Shown here: positions 8,204 to 18,112 of the stretch, piece after piece
Numbering within the stretch: the stretch's first letter is position 1
Layout of the letters: the number at the start of each line of letters is the position of its first letter
Origin: Metamycoplasmataceae bacterium
Lineage (GTDB): Bacteria > Bacillota_I > Bacilli_A > Mycoplasmatales > Metamycoplasmataceae
Reading direction: 5' to 3'
Length of the DNA: 22,026 bases
NCBI GenBank assembly: GCA_029942215.1
Contig: JAOZTM010000004.1
Location: 1 to 22,026 of the forward strand
Notes under the pieces: generated by a model
The model's input: the letters and a program-made list of their open reading frames with translations, nothing else
The model's database searches: none
What the model was told of the DNA's origin: nothing
Translations under genes and position numbers: made by a program

Positions 8204-9165
8204 TGTTAGAAATTCTTAAAAAGAAATACGACATTATAAGAAAAATCGGTTCAGGTGGAATGGCTGAGATTTTACTTGCGAGACATAAAGAGTCTGGAAA
8301 AGAAGTTGCTATTAAACTTTTACACCCAGATAAGAAAAATTCAATAGTTGCTAAAAAAAGATTTAAGTCTGAAATTGAATTGACTAAGAAAATAAAATCA
8401 GAATATGTAATTAAAATTTATGAAGCTGTATGAACACCTGAAGTTCAATATATTGTTATGGAATATGTTGATGGGCACATCCTTAAAAACTATATTGCTA
8501 AAAGATCAAGACTTACTGTTGATGAATCAATCGAATTCATGAAGCAACTTGCTTTAGGTTTTGGTGAAATTCACAACAATGGAATTATTCACAGAGATAT
8601 TAAAGCTACTAACGTTATGGTTTCAGATTACGGAAGCATAAAAATAATTGACTTCGGTATTGCTCTTAATGATGAATCTGCAAGATTAACAAAAACTGAT
8701 AACATCATCGGTTCTGTTCATTACATAGCTCCAGAAATAATAGAACAAAAACCTATAACTCTTCAATCAGATATATATGCACTTGGTGTATTAATGTTTG
8801 AAATGCTAACAGGTGAAGTTCCTTTTAGAGAGAATGATGCTTTAGCAACTGCTCTAAAGCATAAGAAAAGTACAATCCCTCATGTTAACAAGTCTTTCCA
8901 AAATATTCCGCAATCAGTTGCTAACGTTGTTATTAAAGCAACTGCGAAAGATTTATCAAAGAGATACAAATCAATGTACGAATTTTATAAGGATCTAACT
9001 ACAGTGCTTTCTAAAGAAAGAATGTACGAACCAGTTCTTGACTTAGATGCAAAACCTAAGAAGTCATTCATGAGTATCATCAATTCAAAAACAATGTTAA
9101 TTGCAATTTCTGCCGTTGCATTAATTTTGATCACAATAATTGTTTTACTAGTGGTGGTTCTTTAA
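8203..9165 (+). CDS. pknB: Membrane-anchored Ser/Thr protein kinase without PASTA domains
   Basis: This 320-residue Hanks-type kinase has the glycine loop GSGGMAEI (about 16-23), the catalytic Lys in VAIKLL (about 38), HRDIKATN (130-137), DFGIA (150-154) and GSVHYIAPE. A TGA after residue 76 reads as Trp. After the kinase domain and a short basic linker, one hydrophobic helix (about 297-320) runs to the very last residue. PrkC/PknB homologues in walled Firmicutes carry extracellular PASTA repeats there. Their absence fits a cell with no peptidoglycan to sense, as known for Mollicutes. It is coupled to prpC and rsgA by TAATG overlaps. Confidence 0.93.
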
Positions 9166-9986
9166 TGGTCGGACAAGTAACACAAGTGCTTGCTGGTTTT
9201 TATGATATTGAAGTTGAAGGAATAAGTTACAGAGTAAGAGGGTCAGGAAATTTAAGAGAAGCAGGCGTTGCTCCAGTCGTTGGAGATTTTGTTGAGTTCA
9301 CAGAGAATGAGTTTTTAACTAAAGTCTTAGAAAGAAAAAATTCTTTCGAAAGACCGAAGGTTGCTAATGTGGATCAAGTATTAATTGTGACTTCATTAGC
9401 GGAACCAAGATTTTCATCTTATCTATTGGATAAGTTTTTAGCTATTGTTGAAAGCAAGAATATTGATTCAGTAATTGTTTTCACAAAATCTGACATCGCA
9501 GAAGAAAGCCATTTAGAAGAATATACTTCACAAGGTTTCACTGCATTTGAAATTTCTAATAATGACGAAGACTCACTTAAAGAATTATCAAAAGTATTCA
9601 AAAACAAATTAAGTGTCCTTACAGGACAAACTGGAGTTGGGAAGTCATCGACAATAAATTCTTTAGTTAAGACAAATCTAGAAACTCAAGAAATTTCGAA
9701 AGCATTAGGAAGAGGAAAACATACAACAAGAGTTGTTAAGATCATCGACTGACTTAATGGAAGAATGATTGACACACCAGGATTTTCTTCACTGGATTTC
9801 AATATGACAAAACTTGAAGCTGCAAGATCATTTAAAGACTTTAAAGAAATGAGTCCTAAATGTAAATTCGCAAGATCTTGTTTACACCACCATGAAGAAG
9901 ATTGTGAAATTAAGAGAAATATTGGGAAACAAGTTTCTCAATCAAGATATACAAATTACTTAAGACTGCTTGAGGAGGCGAAATAA
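9165..9986 (+). CDS. rsgA: Ribosome small-subunit GTPase RsgA (YjeQ)
   Basis: This 273-residue circularly permuted GTPase acts in late 30S maturation. After an N-terminal OB-fold, the GTPase motifs occur in permuted order: TKSD (about 107-110), the P-loop GQTGVGKSS (154-162) and DTPG (203-206). The C-terminal zinc site is present: Cys 233, Cys 239, a nearby His cluster and Cys 247. A TGA at 9750-9752 reads as Trp. It is the fourth gene of the gmk operon, joined on both sides by TAATG. The Shine-Dalgarno at its start is weak, so re-initiation after pknB is a likely means of expression. The prpC-pknB-rsgA-rpe order is widespread in Firmicutes. Confidence 0.95.
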
Positions 9987-10612
9987 TGAAACATATAGCT
10001 GCATCAATTCTTGGTAAAGATAACAAAAATGAATTAGTTAACGACCTTATTAAAAAAGGTGTTGAAATGATTCACTATGATTTAATGGATTCTAAGTTTG
10101 TTGAAGCATCTTCGCTTCCTATAACTGAAATTATTGACATAGTCAACTCTACAGATAAGCACATAGTAGACGTACATCTAATGTCAGAAACACCTGATGA
10201 GGATATTGCAAAGATTGTTGATATTGCCGATTACATAACATTCCACATAGAAGCAACTGGAATTAAAAAAGCTGAGGAAATATTAAACAAGTACAAAGGT
10301 TTTGAAATTGGGATTGCAATTAATCCTGAAACAAGCGTTAAAGAAATACAAAGTTTAATACCATTTGTATCTCACGTACTTGTTATGTCAGTAGTGCCTG
10401 GTAAAGGTGGACAAACGTTTATTGAGGATTCTTTATCAAAGATAAAGGAATTATGAAATTCTGGAGTCCCTGTTCAAGTCGATGGTGGAATCAACTATGA
10501 ATGATCAAACAAATGTTTTGATGCTGGTGCAGCTTCAGTTGTATCTGGATCATTCCTTATAAGTAAGATAGATGAAGATAACTTCTTCGAAAATATGAAA
10601 AAAAAGAACTAA
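9986..10612 (+). CDS. rpe: Ribulose-phosphate 3-epimerase
   Basis: This 208-residue TIM-barrel enzyme interconverts ribulose-5-phosphate and xylulose-5-phosphate in the pentose phosphate pathway. The metal-binding HYDLMD (30-35), DVHLMSE (about 62-68), [13 protein letters not shown] and VQVDGGIN motifs are all in place. Two TGA codons (ELWNSG and YEWSN) read as Trp. It has the strongest internal Shine-Dalgarno of the operon, GAGGAGG seven bases before ATG, and overlaps rsgA as TAATG. Its TAA (10610-10612) shares two bases with the rpmB stop on the other strand. Confidence 0.94.
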
Positions 10613-10629
10613 GCAATTAGTCCTTTTTT
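10600..10629. terminator. Bidirectional terminator over the rpe and rpmB stop codons
   Basis: AAAAAAG (10600-10606) pairs with CTTTTTT (10623-10629). After one A/C mismatch, ACTAA (10608-10612) pairs with TTAGT (10617-10621). The loop is GCAA, a GNRA-type tetraloop. The stem contains both stop codons and ends in T-runs on both strands. Confidence 0.8.
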
Positions 10630-10803
10630 CTTAAGTGTTTTAGCTGTTTTAGCTGAAACTTTTACTTTCTTCTTCTTACCATTTTCATTAATTGTTACTT
10701 TTTGTAAATTTAAGTTAAATTTTCTTTTAGTACTATTAAGGGCATGTGATCTATAGTTTCCAGATTGTGCGCCTTTTCCAGTGATATCATCTTTTCTTGA
10801 CAT
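10609..10803 (-). CDS. rpmB: 50S ribosomal protein L28
   Basis: This 64-residue basic protein of the large subunit is of normal L28 size. It starts [11 protein letters not shown], contains [20 protein letters not shown], the usual region after the N-terminus, and ends with a [17 protein letters not shown] tail. There is no Trp. The minus-strand ATG at 10803 has a consensus Shine-Dalgarno AGGAGG four bases upstream and a TATAAT box that would give a leader of about 17 bases. It is one of the few clearly leadered genes here, which fits the need for high expression. It is divergent from the Asp23-like gene and convergent with rpe. Confidence 0.95.
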   Translation of the reverse strand: MSRKDDITGKGAQSGNYRSHALNSTKRKFNLNLQKVTINENGKKKKVKVSAKTAKTLKKKGLIA

Positions 10804-10826
10804 AATGCCTCCTATTTGCTTTAAAT

Positions 10827-10832
10827 ATTATA
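10827..10832 (-). promoter_or_regulatory. rpmB promoter (extended -10)
   Basis: On the minus strand TATAAT (10832-10827) is preceded by TGT, an extended -10. A TTGATA lies about 19 bases upstream as a possible -35. The expected start gives a short leader with AGGAGG. Confidence 0.65.
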
Positions 10833-10898
10833 ACAACTTTATAAATATTTTTATCAAATTAAAAACAAGAAAAACACTCCAAAAACTCTCTAAATTGA

Positions 10899-10904
10899 TA
10901 TAAT
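10899..10904 (+). promoter_or_regulatory. Promoter of the Asp23-like/fakA/plsX/rnc/smc operon
   Basis: TATAAT at 10899-10904 lies 25 bases before ATG 10930. The predicted leader of about 19 bases includes an AGAGG Shine-Dalgarno (about 10920-10924). No terminator is visible before 17412, so one transcript may cover about 6.5 kb. Confidence 0.6.
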
Positions 10905-10929
10905 TTATTAAACACAAAAAGAGGTCAAA

Positions 10930-11229
10930 ATGACAGATAAATTAAGAAAAACATTATTACAAAAAATATCAAACATTCCAGGATTAGTTGGGTTTTCACC
11001 AATAGACTTCTCATTGAAAAAAAGAATGCTTCCTGAAAAGGACTTAGCAAAAGGAATTTCTTTCGAAGATACTCCTAAAGGACTATTAATTAGAATAGCA
11101 ATCTTTATAGATGTAGACATAAGAGCCAAGCTTGTTATTAAAGAGATTAACTCTTCAGTTAAAACAATCTTTAAAAACAACACAACTAAATTTAACAAAA
11201 TATCAATTTACGTTATGGGAGTTAAATAA
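10930..11229 (+). CDS. Asp23/Gls24 family protein (YloU-like)
   Basis: This 99-residue protein resembles the Asp23/YloU family by size, by a hydrophobic-basic beta-alpha pattern (GLLIRIAIFIDVDIRAKLVIKEI) and above all by position, since the small Asp23-like gene directly precedes the fakA-type gene in many Firmicutes and Mollicutes. Its molecular role is not well settled; in other bacteria members affect the envelope or stress responses. It has no TM segment, Cys or Trp. It starts with a Shine-Dalgarno and ends with a TAATG overlap onto fakA, so the two are probably translated together. Confidence 0.72.
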   Translation: MTDKLRKTLLQKISNIPGLVGFSPIDFSLKKRMLPEKDLAKGISFEDTPKGLLIRIAIFIDVDIRAKLVIKEINSSVKTIFKNNTTKFNKISIYVMGVK

Positions 11230-12851
11230 TGAAAACTATTAATGGAGATCAATTAATCGCAGCACTTGGTTCAGGTGTTAATGCAATGTCAAATAACATT
11301 GAGAGAATAGATGCTCTTAATGTCTTTCCTGTTCCAGATGGAGACACAGGATCAAACATGGGTGCAACAGCTATTGCTGCGTTCAAAGAGGTATCATCAT
11401 TAAAAGGTGTAGGTATCGGAGATGTTTCTGCAAAGTTCGCTAGAGGAATGTTATTAGGAGCTAGAGGGAACTCAGGAGTTATTCTATCTCAGATTTTTAA
11501 GGGCCTTTCAGTCGCTTTAGCGTCTAAAGAGACCGCAACATCGTTTGATATAGTTGAAGCCTTTAAACAAGCTAGTGTGTATGGATACAAGTCTGTTATG
11601 AACCCAATCGAGGGAACAATCCTTACTGTTGTTAGAATGATTGCTGAAAACTTAGAGAAAACAATAACTCCTTCAATGACAATAATTGAAGCCTTTGAAT
11701 TCGCAGTTAAGTTCGCAAGAGAAGCATGTGATATCACTCCTTCTCTTCTTCCTGTTCTTAAAGAAGTGGGTGTAACTGATTCAGGTGGTGAAGGATTATT
11801 CTTAATCATTGAAGGAATGTTACTTTCACTTAAAGGTAAACCAGTTAAGGTTCAGAAAGAAGTTCTAGTTGATACAACTTCATTCTTTGATGGAGACGAA
11901 GTATTTGATGGAGAATTCGGTTACTGTACAGAATTCATCGTTGAACTTAAAGCGCCTAAGCACTTCAAGAAAGATAAGTTTGAACAAGCATTAGTGAAAA
12001 TGGGAGATTCAATCGTTGTAGTTAACGACGAAGAGATCCTTAAGGTTCACCTACATACTATTGCCCCAGGTAAAGTGTTTACTTTCGCACAGAAATTTGG
12101 AGAGTTCTTAAAACTTAAGTCTGAGAACATGACACTTCAAGCAAATGAATCACAAGGGAAGAAAACATCAGCTAATACTTCTTCAACTGAAAAACTAAGT
12201 ATCGGAGTTATCTCATGTAATATCGGTAACGGTATTATCGGAGATATGAGAGAACTTGGAGCTGACTTCATTATTGAAGGTGGTCAAACAATGAACCCTT
12301 CTGCTTCAGACTTTATAGAAGCTATTAAGAAACTTAATACTGATAAGATCATTATCTTACCAAACAACTCTAACATCATCCTTGCTGCACAACAAGTTGC
12401 ACAAACAGTTACTGATAAAGAGATTGTTATTATTCCAACTAAGACTCAATTACAAGGTCTTACTGTAATCATGAACTTCAACAAAGAAGCTTCGCTTGAT
12501 GAAAACAAAGAAGAAATGATGGAAGCAATTTCAACTGTTAAGACAGGTCAAATTACTAAAGCTTCAAGAACTACAAAGATCGAAGGAGTTTCAGTTAAAG
12601 AAGGAGAATTCCTTGCTATTGCTGAGAAGAAAATTCTTAAGTCAACAGCTTCATCAGTTCAAGCCGCAATCTTAGTTTCTAAAAAACTTATTGATAAAGA
12701 AACAGAAGTTGTAACAATTTACTATGGAGATGAATCAACAACAACTGATGCTGAAGAACTTGCTTCATATATTGAAACACATTACGATGTTGAAGTAGAT
12801 CTTAAAGATGGTGCACAGCCAGTGTACAACTTCCTGATTGGATACGAGTAA
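11229..12851 (+). CDS. fakA: Fatty acid kinase catalytic subunit FakA (DAK/DhaL domain, YloV)
   Basis: This 540-residue protein has the N-terminal DhaL-type nucleotide-binding domain with FPVPDGDTGSNM (about 33-44, Mg-ATP-binding Asp residues) and GARGNSGVILSQIFKG, then a middle region and a C-terminal domain with DegV-like character. Family knowledge: FakA phosphorylates fatty acids bound to a FakB partner, giving acyl-phosphate for phospholipid synthesis. No FakB is encoded here. plsX follows one base later, which fits a pathway using scavenged fatty acids. Older annotation calls it dihydroxyacetone kinase-like. There is no Trp codon in the gene. Start at TAATG with GGAG upstream. Confidence 0.92.
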   Translation: MKTINGDQLIAALGSGVNAMSNNIERIDALNVFPVPDGDTGSNMGATAIAAFKEVSSLKGVGIGDVSAKFARGMLLGARGNSGVILSQIFKGLSVALASKETATSFDIVEAFKQASVYGYKSVMNPIEGTILTVVRMIAENLEKTITPSMTIIEAFEFAVKFAREACDITPSLLPVLKEVGVTDSGGEGLFLIIEGMLLSLKGKPVKVQKEVLVDTTSFFDGDEVFDGEFGYCTEFIVELKAPKHFKKDKFEQALVKMGDSIVVVNDEEILKVHLHTIAPGKVFTFAQKFGEFLKLKSENMTLQANESQGKKTSANTSSTEKLSIGVISCNIGNGIIGDMRELGADFIIEGGQTMNPSASDFIEAIKKLNTDKIIILPNNSNIILAAQQVAQTVTDKEIVIIPTKTQLQGLTVIMNFNKEASLDENKEEMMEAISTVKTGQITKASRTTKIEGVSVKEGEFLAIAEKKILKSTASSVQAAILVSKKLIDKETEVVTIYYGDESTTTDAEELASYIETHYDVEVDLKDGAQPVYNFLIGYE

Positions 12852-12852
12852 T

Positions 12853-13833
12853 ATGAAAAGAATTGCCTTCGACGTAGTTGGTAATGATAATGGAATGGCA
12901 GCTGGTATACAGGCTGCTTTAGATTTTACTGACAAGTTTTTAGACTATTCATTCTTTCTTGTTGGACCCAAAAAAGAAATTAATAAATATACAAAAGAAA
13001 CTGAAAGAATTAAAATCGTAGATGCTCCAGATAAGATTGATTTAAAAGCAGGGCCAAGAGCTGCTAGAGGAACTAAGAACTCAATGTCAATTGCAACTGC
13101 ATTAGTTAATGATGGAAAAGCAGATGCTGTTATATCAGCTGGAGATTCAGGAATGTATCTTTCAATTGCTATGCTAACTCTTAAAAGAATTCCAGGAGTT
13201 AGAAGACCCGCTTTCATGCCCGTCTTTCCAACTATTATTGAGAACAAGAAGATGGTAATCATGGATGTTGGTGCAAACCTTGATACAACTGCTGAGATGT
13301 TAACTCAATGAGCTCAAATGGGAAGTATCTTTTATAGAATCAATTTTAATTCTAAAAATCCTAATGTTCATTTGATCAACATTGGAACTGAAGATAAAAA
13401 AGGTCTTGAGGAAACTAAAGAAGCAAACCTAATTCTTAAGAAAGATAAAAAGATTAATTACAAAGGATTCATCGAACCAAGAGATTTATTAAATGGAGAT
13501 GTTGATGTTGCCATCGTAGATGGTTATGCTGGAAACATGATTCTAAAGACTATGGAAGGAACAATGGTTTCTATCTTTGCTCTTCTTAAAACTAAGCTAA
13601 AATCAAAAACTAAATATAAGATTGGAGCATTACTTTCTAAAGGTGCTTACAAGTCATTGAAGGATCACCTTAACTATAAGACTACTGCACTTGCATACAT
13701 AATCGGGCTTAATGGTCTTGCAGTTAAGGTTCACGGAAGTGCTGATAGAGAAAGTTATTACTGAGCATTTGTAAAAATGTCAGATGTTATCGATAGAAAT
13801 CTTATTGATGTATTAAAGAAAGAAATCTCTTAA
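12853..13833 (+). CDS. plsX: Phosphate acyltransferase PlsX
   Basis: This 326-residue enzyme interconverts acyl-ACP (or acyl carrier) and acyl-phosphate, the donor for phosphatidic acid synthesis. It begins MKRIAFDVVGNDNG (family pattern AxDxxGGDxxP, weakly kept here) and contains SAGDSGMYL, IPGVRRPAFMP and MDVGANLD, then VDVAIVDGYAGNMILKTMEG and the C-terminal hydrophobic region. Two TGA codons (13309-13311 and near 13764) read as Trp. The start at 12853 lies one base after the fakA TAA; an upstream ATG in the same frame near 12838 would overlap fakA and has no support. The DNAP-like N-terminal motif is degenerate (NDNG), but the overall match is good. Confidence 0.92.
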
Positions 13834-14507
13834 TGTCATTAATTAAATTATTCGAAACAATAAACCTTAAACCAAATAATATTGATCTTTATTATCAAGC
13901 ATTAACTCACACTTCATTTATTAATGAAAAGAGAACTGGTAAAAGTTATCAAACACTTGAATTCGTTGGTGATGCTTTAATAGATTTAGAAACTGCTTCT
14001 TATCTTTACAAGAACTTTCCAGATTTAACTGAAGGTGAAATGACAGTTATAAGAGCTAACGTAGTTAATGGGAACGCACTTGCAAAACATTCAAGAGACT
14101 TAAAACTTCAAGAACTAGTTAAATTAGGTAAAGGTGCAAACGAAGTTAGAAAGAACACCAAAGTTCAAGCCGACTTATTTGAATCATTATGTGCAGCTAT
14201 ATATATTGACCTTGGAATTGAAAAGGTAAGAGAGTTTTTATCATTCAATGTTTTTAAGGATATTAAATCTACCGAAGGTAAGTCAATGAAAAACCCAAAA
14301 ACTTTATTACAAGAAATGCTTCAAGCTGATTCAAGAGAAAACGTTACTTATGAATCTGAAACATCAGACAATAATTTTATTGCAACAGTTTTCCATGATG
14401 GAATTAAATTAGGAAGCGGACAAGGTAATACAAAAAAAGAAGCTGAAATTAAAGCTGCCATAAGTGCTTTATCAAAATTTGAAAGAGGTGAACATGAAAT
14501 TAATTAA
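13833..14507 (+). CDS. rnc: Ribonuclease III
   Basis: This 224-residue double-strand-specific endonuclease processes rRNA precursors and some mRNAs. The signature [12 protein letters not shown] (about 41-52) holds catalytic Glu and Asp, and the second acidic pair sits in [13 protein letters not shown] (about 114-126). A double-stranded RNA-binding domain occupies about 150-220 ([25 protein letters not shown]). It starts at TAATG on plsX with little Shine-Dalgarno. Its last 14 bases overlap the smc start, and the sequence GAGGTG inside rnc serves as the smc ribosome site. The plsX-rnc-smc order is conserved widely. Confidence 0.95.
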   Translation: MSLIKLFETINLKPNNIDLYYQALTHTSFINEKRTGKSYQTLEFVGDALIDLETASYLYKNFPDLTEGEMTVIRANVVNGNALAKHSRDLKLQELVKLGKGANEVRKNTKVQADLFESLCAAIYIDLGIEKVREFLSFNVFKDIKSTEGKSMKNPKTLLQEMLQADSRENVTYESETSDNNFIATVFHDGIKLGSGQGNTKKEAEIKAAISALSKFERGEHEIN

Positions 14508-17412
14508 ATTAGAAACTAAAGGTTTCAAATCTTTCGCAGATAAAACAACATTAAAATTCGATGGTGGAATCGTTGGGGTTGTAGGACCAAACGGTTCTGG
14601 TAAATCAAATATTAATGATGCTATTAAATGAGTACTTGGAGAGTCATCTGTAAAAACACTACGTGGAGACAACATGGAAGATGTTATCTTTGCAGGTTCT
14701 AAGACAGTTAAGGCTTTAGACAAAGCAACTGTTTCTTTAACATTTGATAACTCATCACACTCAGTTTCTATTCCTCATGAAGTATTTACTATTACAAGAG
14801 AAATCGAAAGAGGACTTGGAAGTAAGTATTTCATCAACGGTGAAAAAGCAAGACTTAAAGATATTAAAGAAATTGCAATGGAATCAGGAATCGGTAAGTC
14901 ATCTTTAGCAATTATTTCTCAAGGAACAGTTGCTGAAATTTCACAAGCAACTCCAGAACAAAGAAGAGCAATTTTTGAAGAAGCTGCAGGGATTTCTAAA
15001 TATAAAAAGAGAAAACTTGAAGCACTTAGAAAATTAGAAAAAACTTCAGAAGCATTAGAAAAAATTAAGTCAGTTGTTAGAGAATTAGAGAGACAATTAA
15101 TACCTCTTAAGAAACAAGCTGAAAAAGCAAAGATATATTTAGTAAAACGTAGTGACCTAAAAGGCGTAGAGATTGGATTGATAGTTGAAGACTTAGAGTT
15201 TTACTCAGAAAAACTTAAAGAATTATCTAAAGATTTAGAAACTTTTACAGCTACTAAAGATGACCTTAATTCAAGAATAGATGTTATCGATAGAAACATC
15301 GAAACTAAAACATCTCACAAACTTGAATTAGAAAATGAAATCATTATGCTTTCTTCAAAATTCCAAGACGTTTCTGACAAACTTAGAAACCTAGAATTTG
15401 AAGATTCACAAGATTCTCAAAGAAGAAAAATGATCATTGCTGGAAAAGTAACTTCTTCAGATGCAGCTAAAAAAGATGCAATGAAAGAAGAGCTTGAAGG
15501 AATGGCTTCAAAGATTTCTCAATATACAATTTGAGAAGAAAAATCTATCCTTGATGTAAATCAAAGAAAAGCGGATATTTCAGAAGTTCAAAGAAACATC
15601 TCATCAAACAACGCAGAAATTAATTCTTTTAAATCTAATATCTTAAAAATCAAAACAAGAATCCTTGTTTTAAAACAACACCAAGAAAAGAAAACAAATC
15701 TATTCAGTGGAACTAGAGCGATTGTTGAAAATCAAAATATTTTCCCAGGTGTTAAAGGTATCGTTGCAGATCTATTTGATGTTGCTTCTGAGTTCAAAGT
15801 AGCTATTGAAAGTATTCTAAGTAATGCTTTACAAAACGTTGTTGTATCTCATTCAGAAGATGCGGTTAAATGTGTTAACTTCCTTAAAGCTAATAAAGCC
15901 GGAAGAGCAACATTTATCCCTCTTTCTTCAATACAACCTAAAGGTATCAGACAAGAACACTTAGATATCATTTCTAATATTGATGGTTTTGTAGCTATGG
16001 CTTACGAGTTAGTTTCAACAAGCCCAGAATTTGAAATACTTAAAAAATTCATGCTTGGAAATATAGTTATTGCAAGAGACATTGATTCAGCAAATAGAAT
16101 TTCTAAAACTCTTGATAAGAGATACATGATTGTTTCTCTTGAAGGTGACGTAATTAGAATTGGTGGAGTTATTTCTGGTGGAGAGAAAGCTAGAACTAGA
16201 TCATTACTAGGAGTTGAAGATCAAATTACACAATTAGAATCATCAGCACCTCCATTACAAGAACAAATGTTAGAACTTGAAAAAGTTACTGCAGCACTTT
16301 CAAATGGAATAAGTGAAGATCACGCATTCATTGCTGAACTTAATATTGAAACAGCTAAAGTTGTTCAAAAGAAATCAATTATAAAAAGTCAATTCAATAC
16401 ACTTAAATCAGACTTCGAAGCTATGACTGATGAGAAGCTAGAATTGAAAGACGAATTGAAATCTATGGACTCAGTTCAAACGCTTGAATTAGAAAAATCT
16501 TCTATACAAGCTATGCTTAAAGCAAAAAGAGGAGTTATCATGGAGTTCAACAATGAACTTTCAGGAATAACAATTTCTAAGACTGAATTAGAAAAATCTC
16601 TAAGACAGTTAATAGAAGATTCTTCTGACAAGACAAGTTCTAAAAATCAAGCTGAATACATTATCGATACAGGTAAGAACAGATTGATTGAAGAATACGA
16701 ACTTACTTTAGAGGCCGCTACAGGGAACTATTCACTTAACATGGAAAGAGAAGCTGCAAGAGAAATAGTTTCTAACCTGAGAGCTGAAATCAAGGAACTT
16801 GGACATATCAACGTAGATTCAATTGAAGCATATGATGAGATTGACGCAAGATATACAAAACTATTCGATTCACAAGAAGAGTTAGCATCTGCTCAACAAA
16901 TCATATTATCAGCAATTGATGAAATGGACAAGATCATTGTTACTAAGCTTGATAAAACAGTTACTGATGTTAATAAAGAAATGAATACAATTTTCAGAAC
17001 AATGTTCGGTGGGGGATTCGCAGAGGTTAGATATTCTGATGAATCTAATTTATTAGAAACAGGAATTGAAGTTATTGCTCAACCTCCAGGTAAAACAGTT
17101 AAGAACCTTAAACTGTTCTCTGGTGGAGAGAAAGCATTAGTAGCAATCTCATTACTGTTTGCGATACTGAAATCTAAACCATTACCATTATGTATATTAG
17201 ATGAAGTTGAAGCAGCACTAGATGATGCTAATGTTATTAGGTTCGCTGATTACTTAAGAGAACTTAAAGATAAAACTCAATTCATCGTTGTAACTCATAG
17301 AGTTGGAACAATGGCAAGAGTGGATCATCTATTCGGTGCAACAATGCAACAAAGAGGTGTAACATCAATGTTCACAGTTAATTTAAAGACCGCAAAAGAA
17401 ATGATTGATTAA
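14494..17412 (+). CDS. smc: Chromosome partition/condensation protein SMC
   Basis: This 972-residue ATPase organises the chromosome with ScpA/ScpB; it is shorter than the roughly 1,180 residues of Bacillus SMC, as in other Mollicutes, mainly through shorter coiled-coil arms. The N-terminal head has the Walker [10 protein letters not shown] (31-39). Coiled-coil arms flank a hinge around residues 410-550. The C-terminal head has the signature LFSGGEK (874-880) and Walker [14 protein letters not shown] (Asp 903, Glu 904). Two TGA codons (residue 46 and in QYTIWEE) read as Trp. The true start is 14494, overlapping rnc. A strong terminator follows at once, so smc is the last gene of the operon. 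Confidence 0.96.
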
Positions 17413-17431
17413 AAGCAAATTTGCTTTTTTT
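17411..17431 (+). terminator. Intrinsic terminator after smc
   Basis: AAAAGCAAATTTGCTTTT (17411-17428) is a perfect palindrome followed by more T. It overlaps the smc stop and ends four bases before the next -10 box. Confidence 0.8.
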
Positions 17432-17434
17432 TAT

Positions 17435-17440
17435 TATAAT
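17435..17440 (+). promoter_or_regulatory. -10 box of orphan regulator gene, leaderless spacing
   Basis: A consensus TATAAT ends seven bases before ATG 17447. The -35 position would fall inside the smc terminator hairpin and shows no -35 hexamer. Confidence 0.7.
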
Positions 17441-17446
17441 TAGAAT

Positions 17447-18112
17447 ATGAAAAAGATCATTGTAGCCTCATTAATGAGAAAAACTAAATCAGACTTTATC
17501 AACAAAGAAATAGAAACATGAAAAAAATATTTTGATGTTGATGTTACTACACTGGAACCCAAGAAGATTGAAACTTTAATCAAAAAGAAAATTGACGTTC
17601 TTTTACTGGACTCTAAAGATGAGAACTTATTTAAACTTGAATACTACAGAAGTTTTAAATCTAATAATTACAGATTCAAGTACATCATAATTAAAGATGA
17701 GCCAATGTCTTCAGATTCAAAGTACTATAAAAAACTAGCGGATAGAATTGTTTATATAGTTCATCCAAAGCTAGCTTCATGAGAATTAATTTCTGTACTA
17801 AGAAGGTTCTGAGGTACTAACTCAAAACCAACAACAATAATCTTTAGATCAATCATTGCTGACTTTGTTGAAAACACAATCTCTATAGAGGGTGTTGTAA
17901 AAGACCTTACTGTTAAAGAAATTAATGTACTAAGAATATTGCTTCAAAACAAAGAAGAGTTTGTTTCTAGAAAAGTAATTTATAAAGCCGTTTGAAAACA
18001 TGATGATGATGACAAGACAAGAGTGCTTGATCAAATCATTTTCAAACTTAAGAAGAAACTTGGAAAGAACTATTTCGAAGTATCAAGATCTAAAGGGATC
18101 AAGATAACATAA
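17447..18112 (+). CDS. OmpR/PhoB-type DNA-binding protein with degenerate receiver domain
   Basis: This 221-residue protein spans four in-frame TGA (Trp) codons. The C-terminal part (about 150-221) fits the OmpR winged helix: DLTVKEINVLRILLQNKEE, FVSRKVIYKAVW, a TRVLDQIIFKLKKKLG recognition helix and a final FEVSRSKGIKIT hairpin. The N-terminal 115 residues look like a receiver fold but are degenerate. The usual acidic pair after strand 1 is replaced by AS in IIVASLM, Asp 55 in IDVLLLDS could match the phosphorylation site, and the conserved Lys-Pro is His 106-Pro 107. No histidine kinase is nearby. I infer a phosphorylation-independent regulator, possibly of the adjacent Smr, Ktr or Pr6Pr genes. 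It is coupled to Smr by TAATG. Confidence 0.78.

Noticed and set aside
10804..10929. Possible riboswitch or small RNA in the rpmB/Asp23-like gap, the longest non-coding stretch
   Set aside because: It is AT-rich with two promoters and two Shine-Dalgarno sites, and no convincing folded motif was seen.
12838..12852. Earlier start for plsX overlapping fakA
   Set aside because: ATG 12853 gives the normal MKRIAFDVVG N-terminus; the extra residues do not match the family.
12945..13262. 105-codon open frame opposite plsX, and similar ones opposite fakA (11489-11809) and near the rnj start (5112-5417)
   Set aside because: All are shadows of conserved genes with no ribosome site and low-complexity products.
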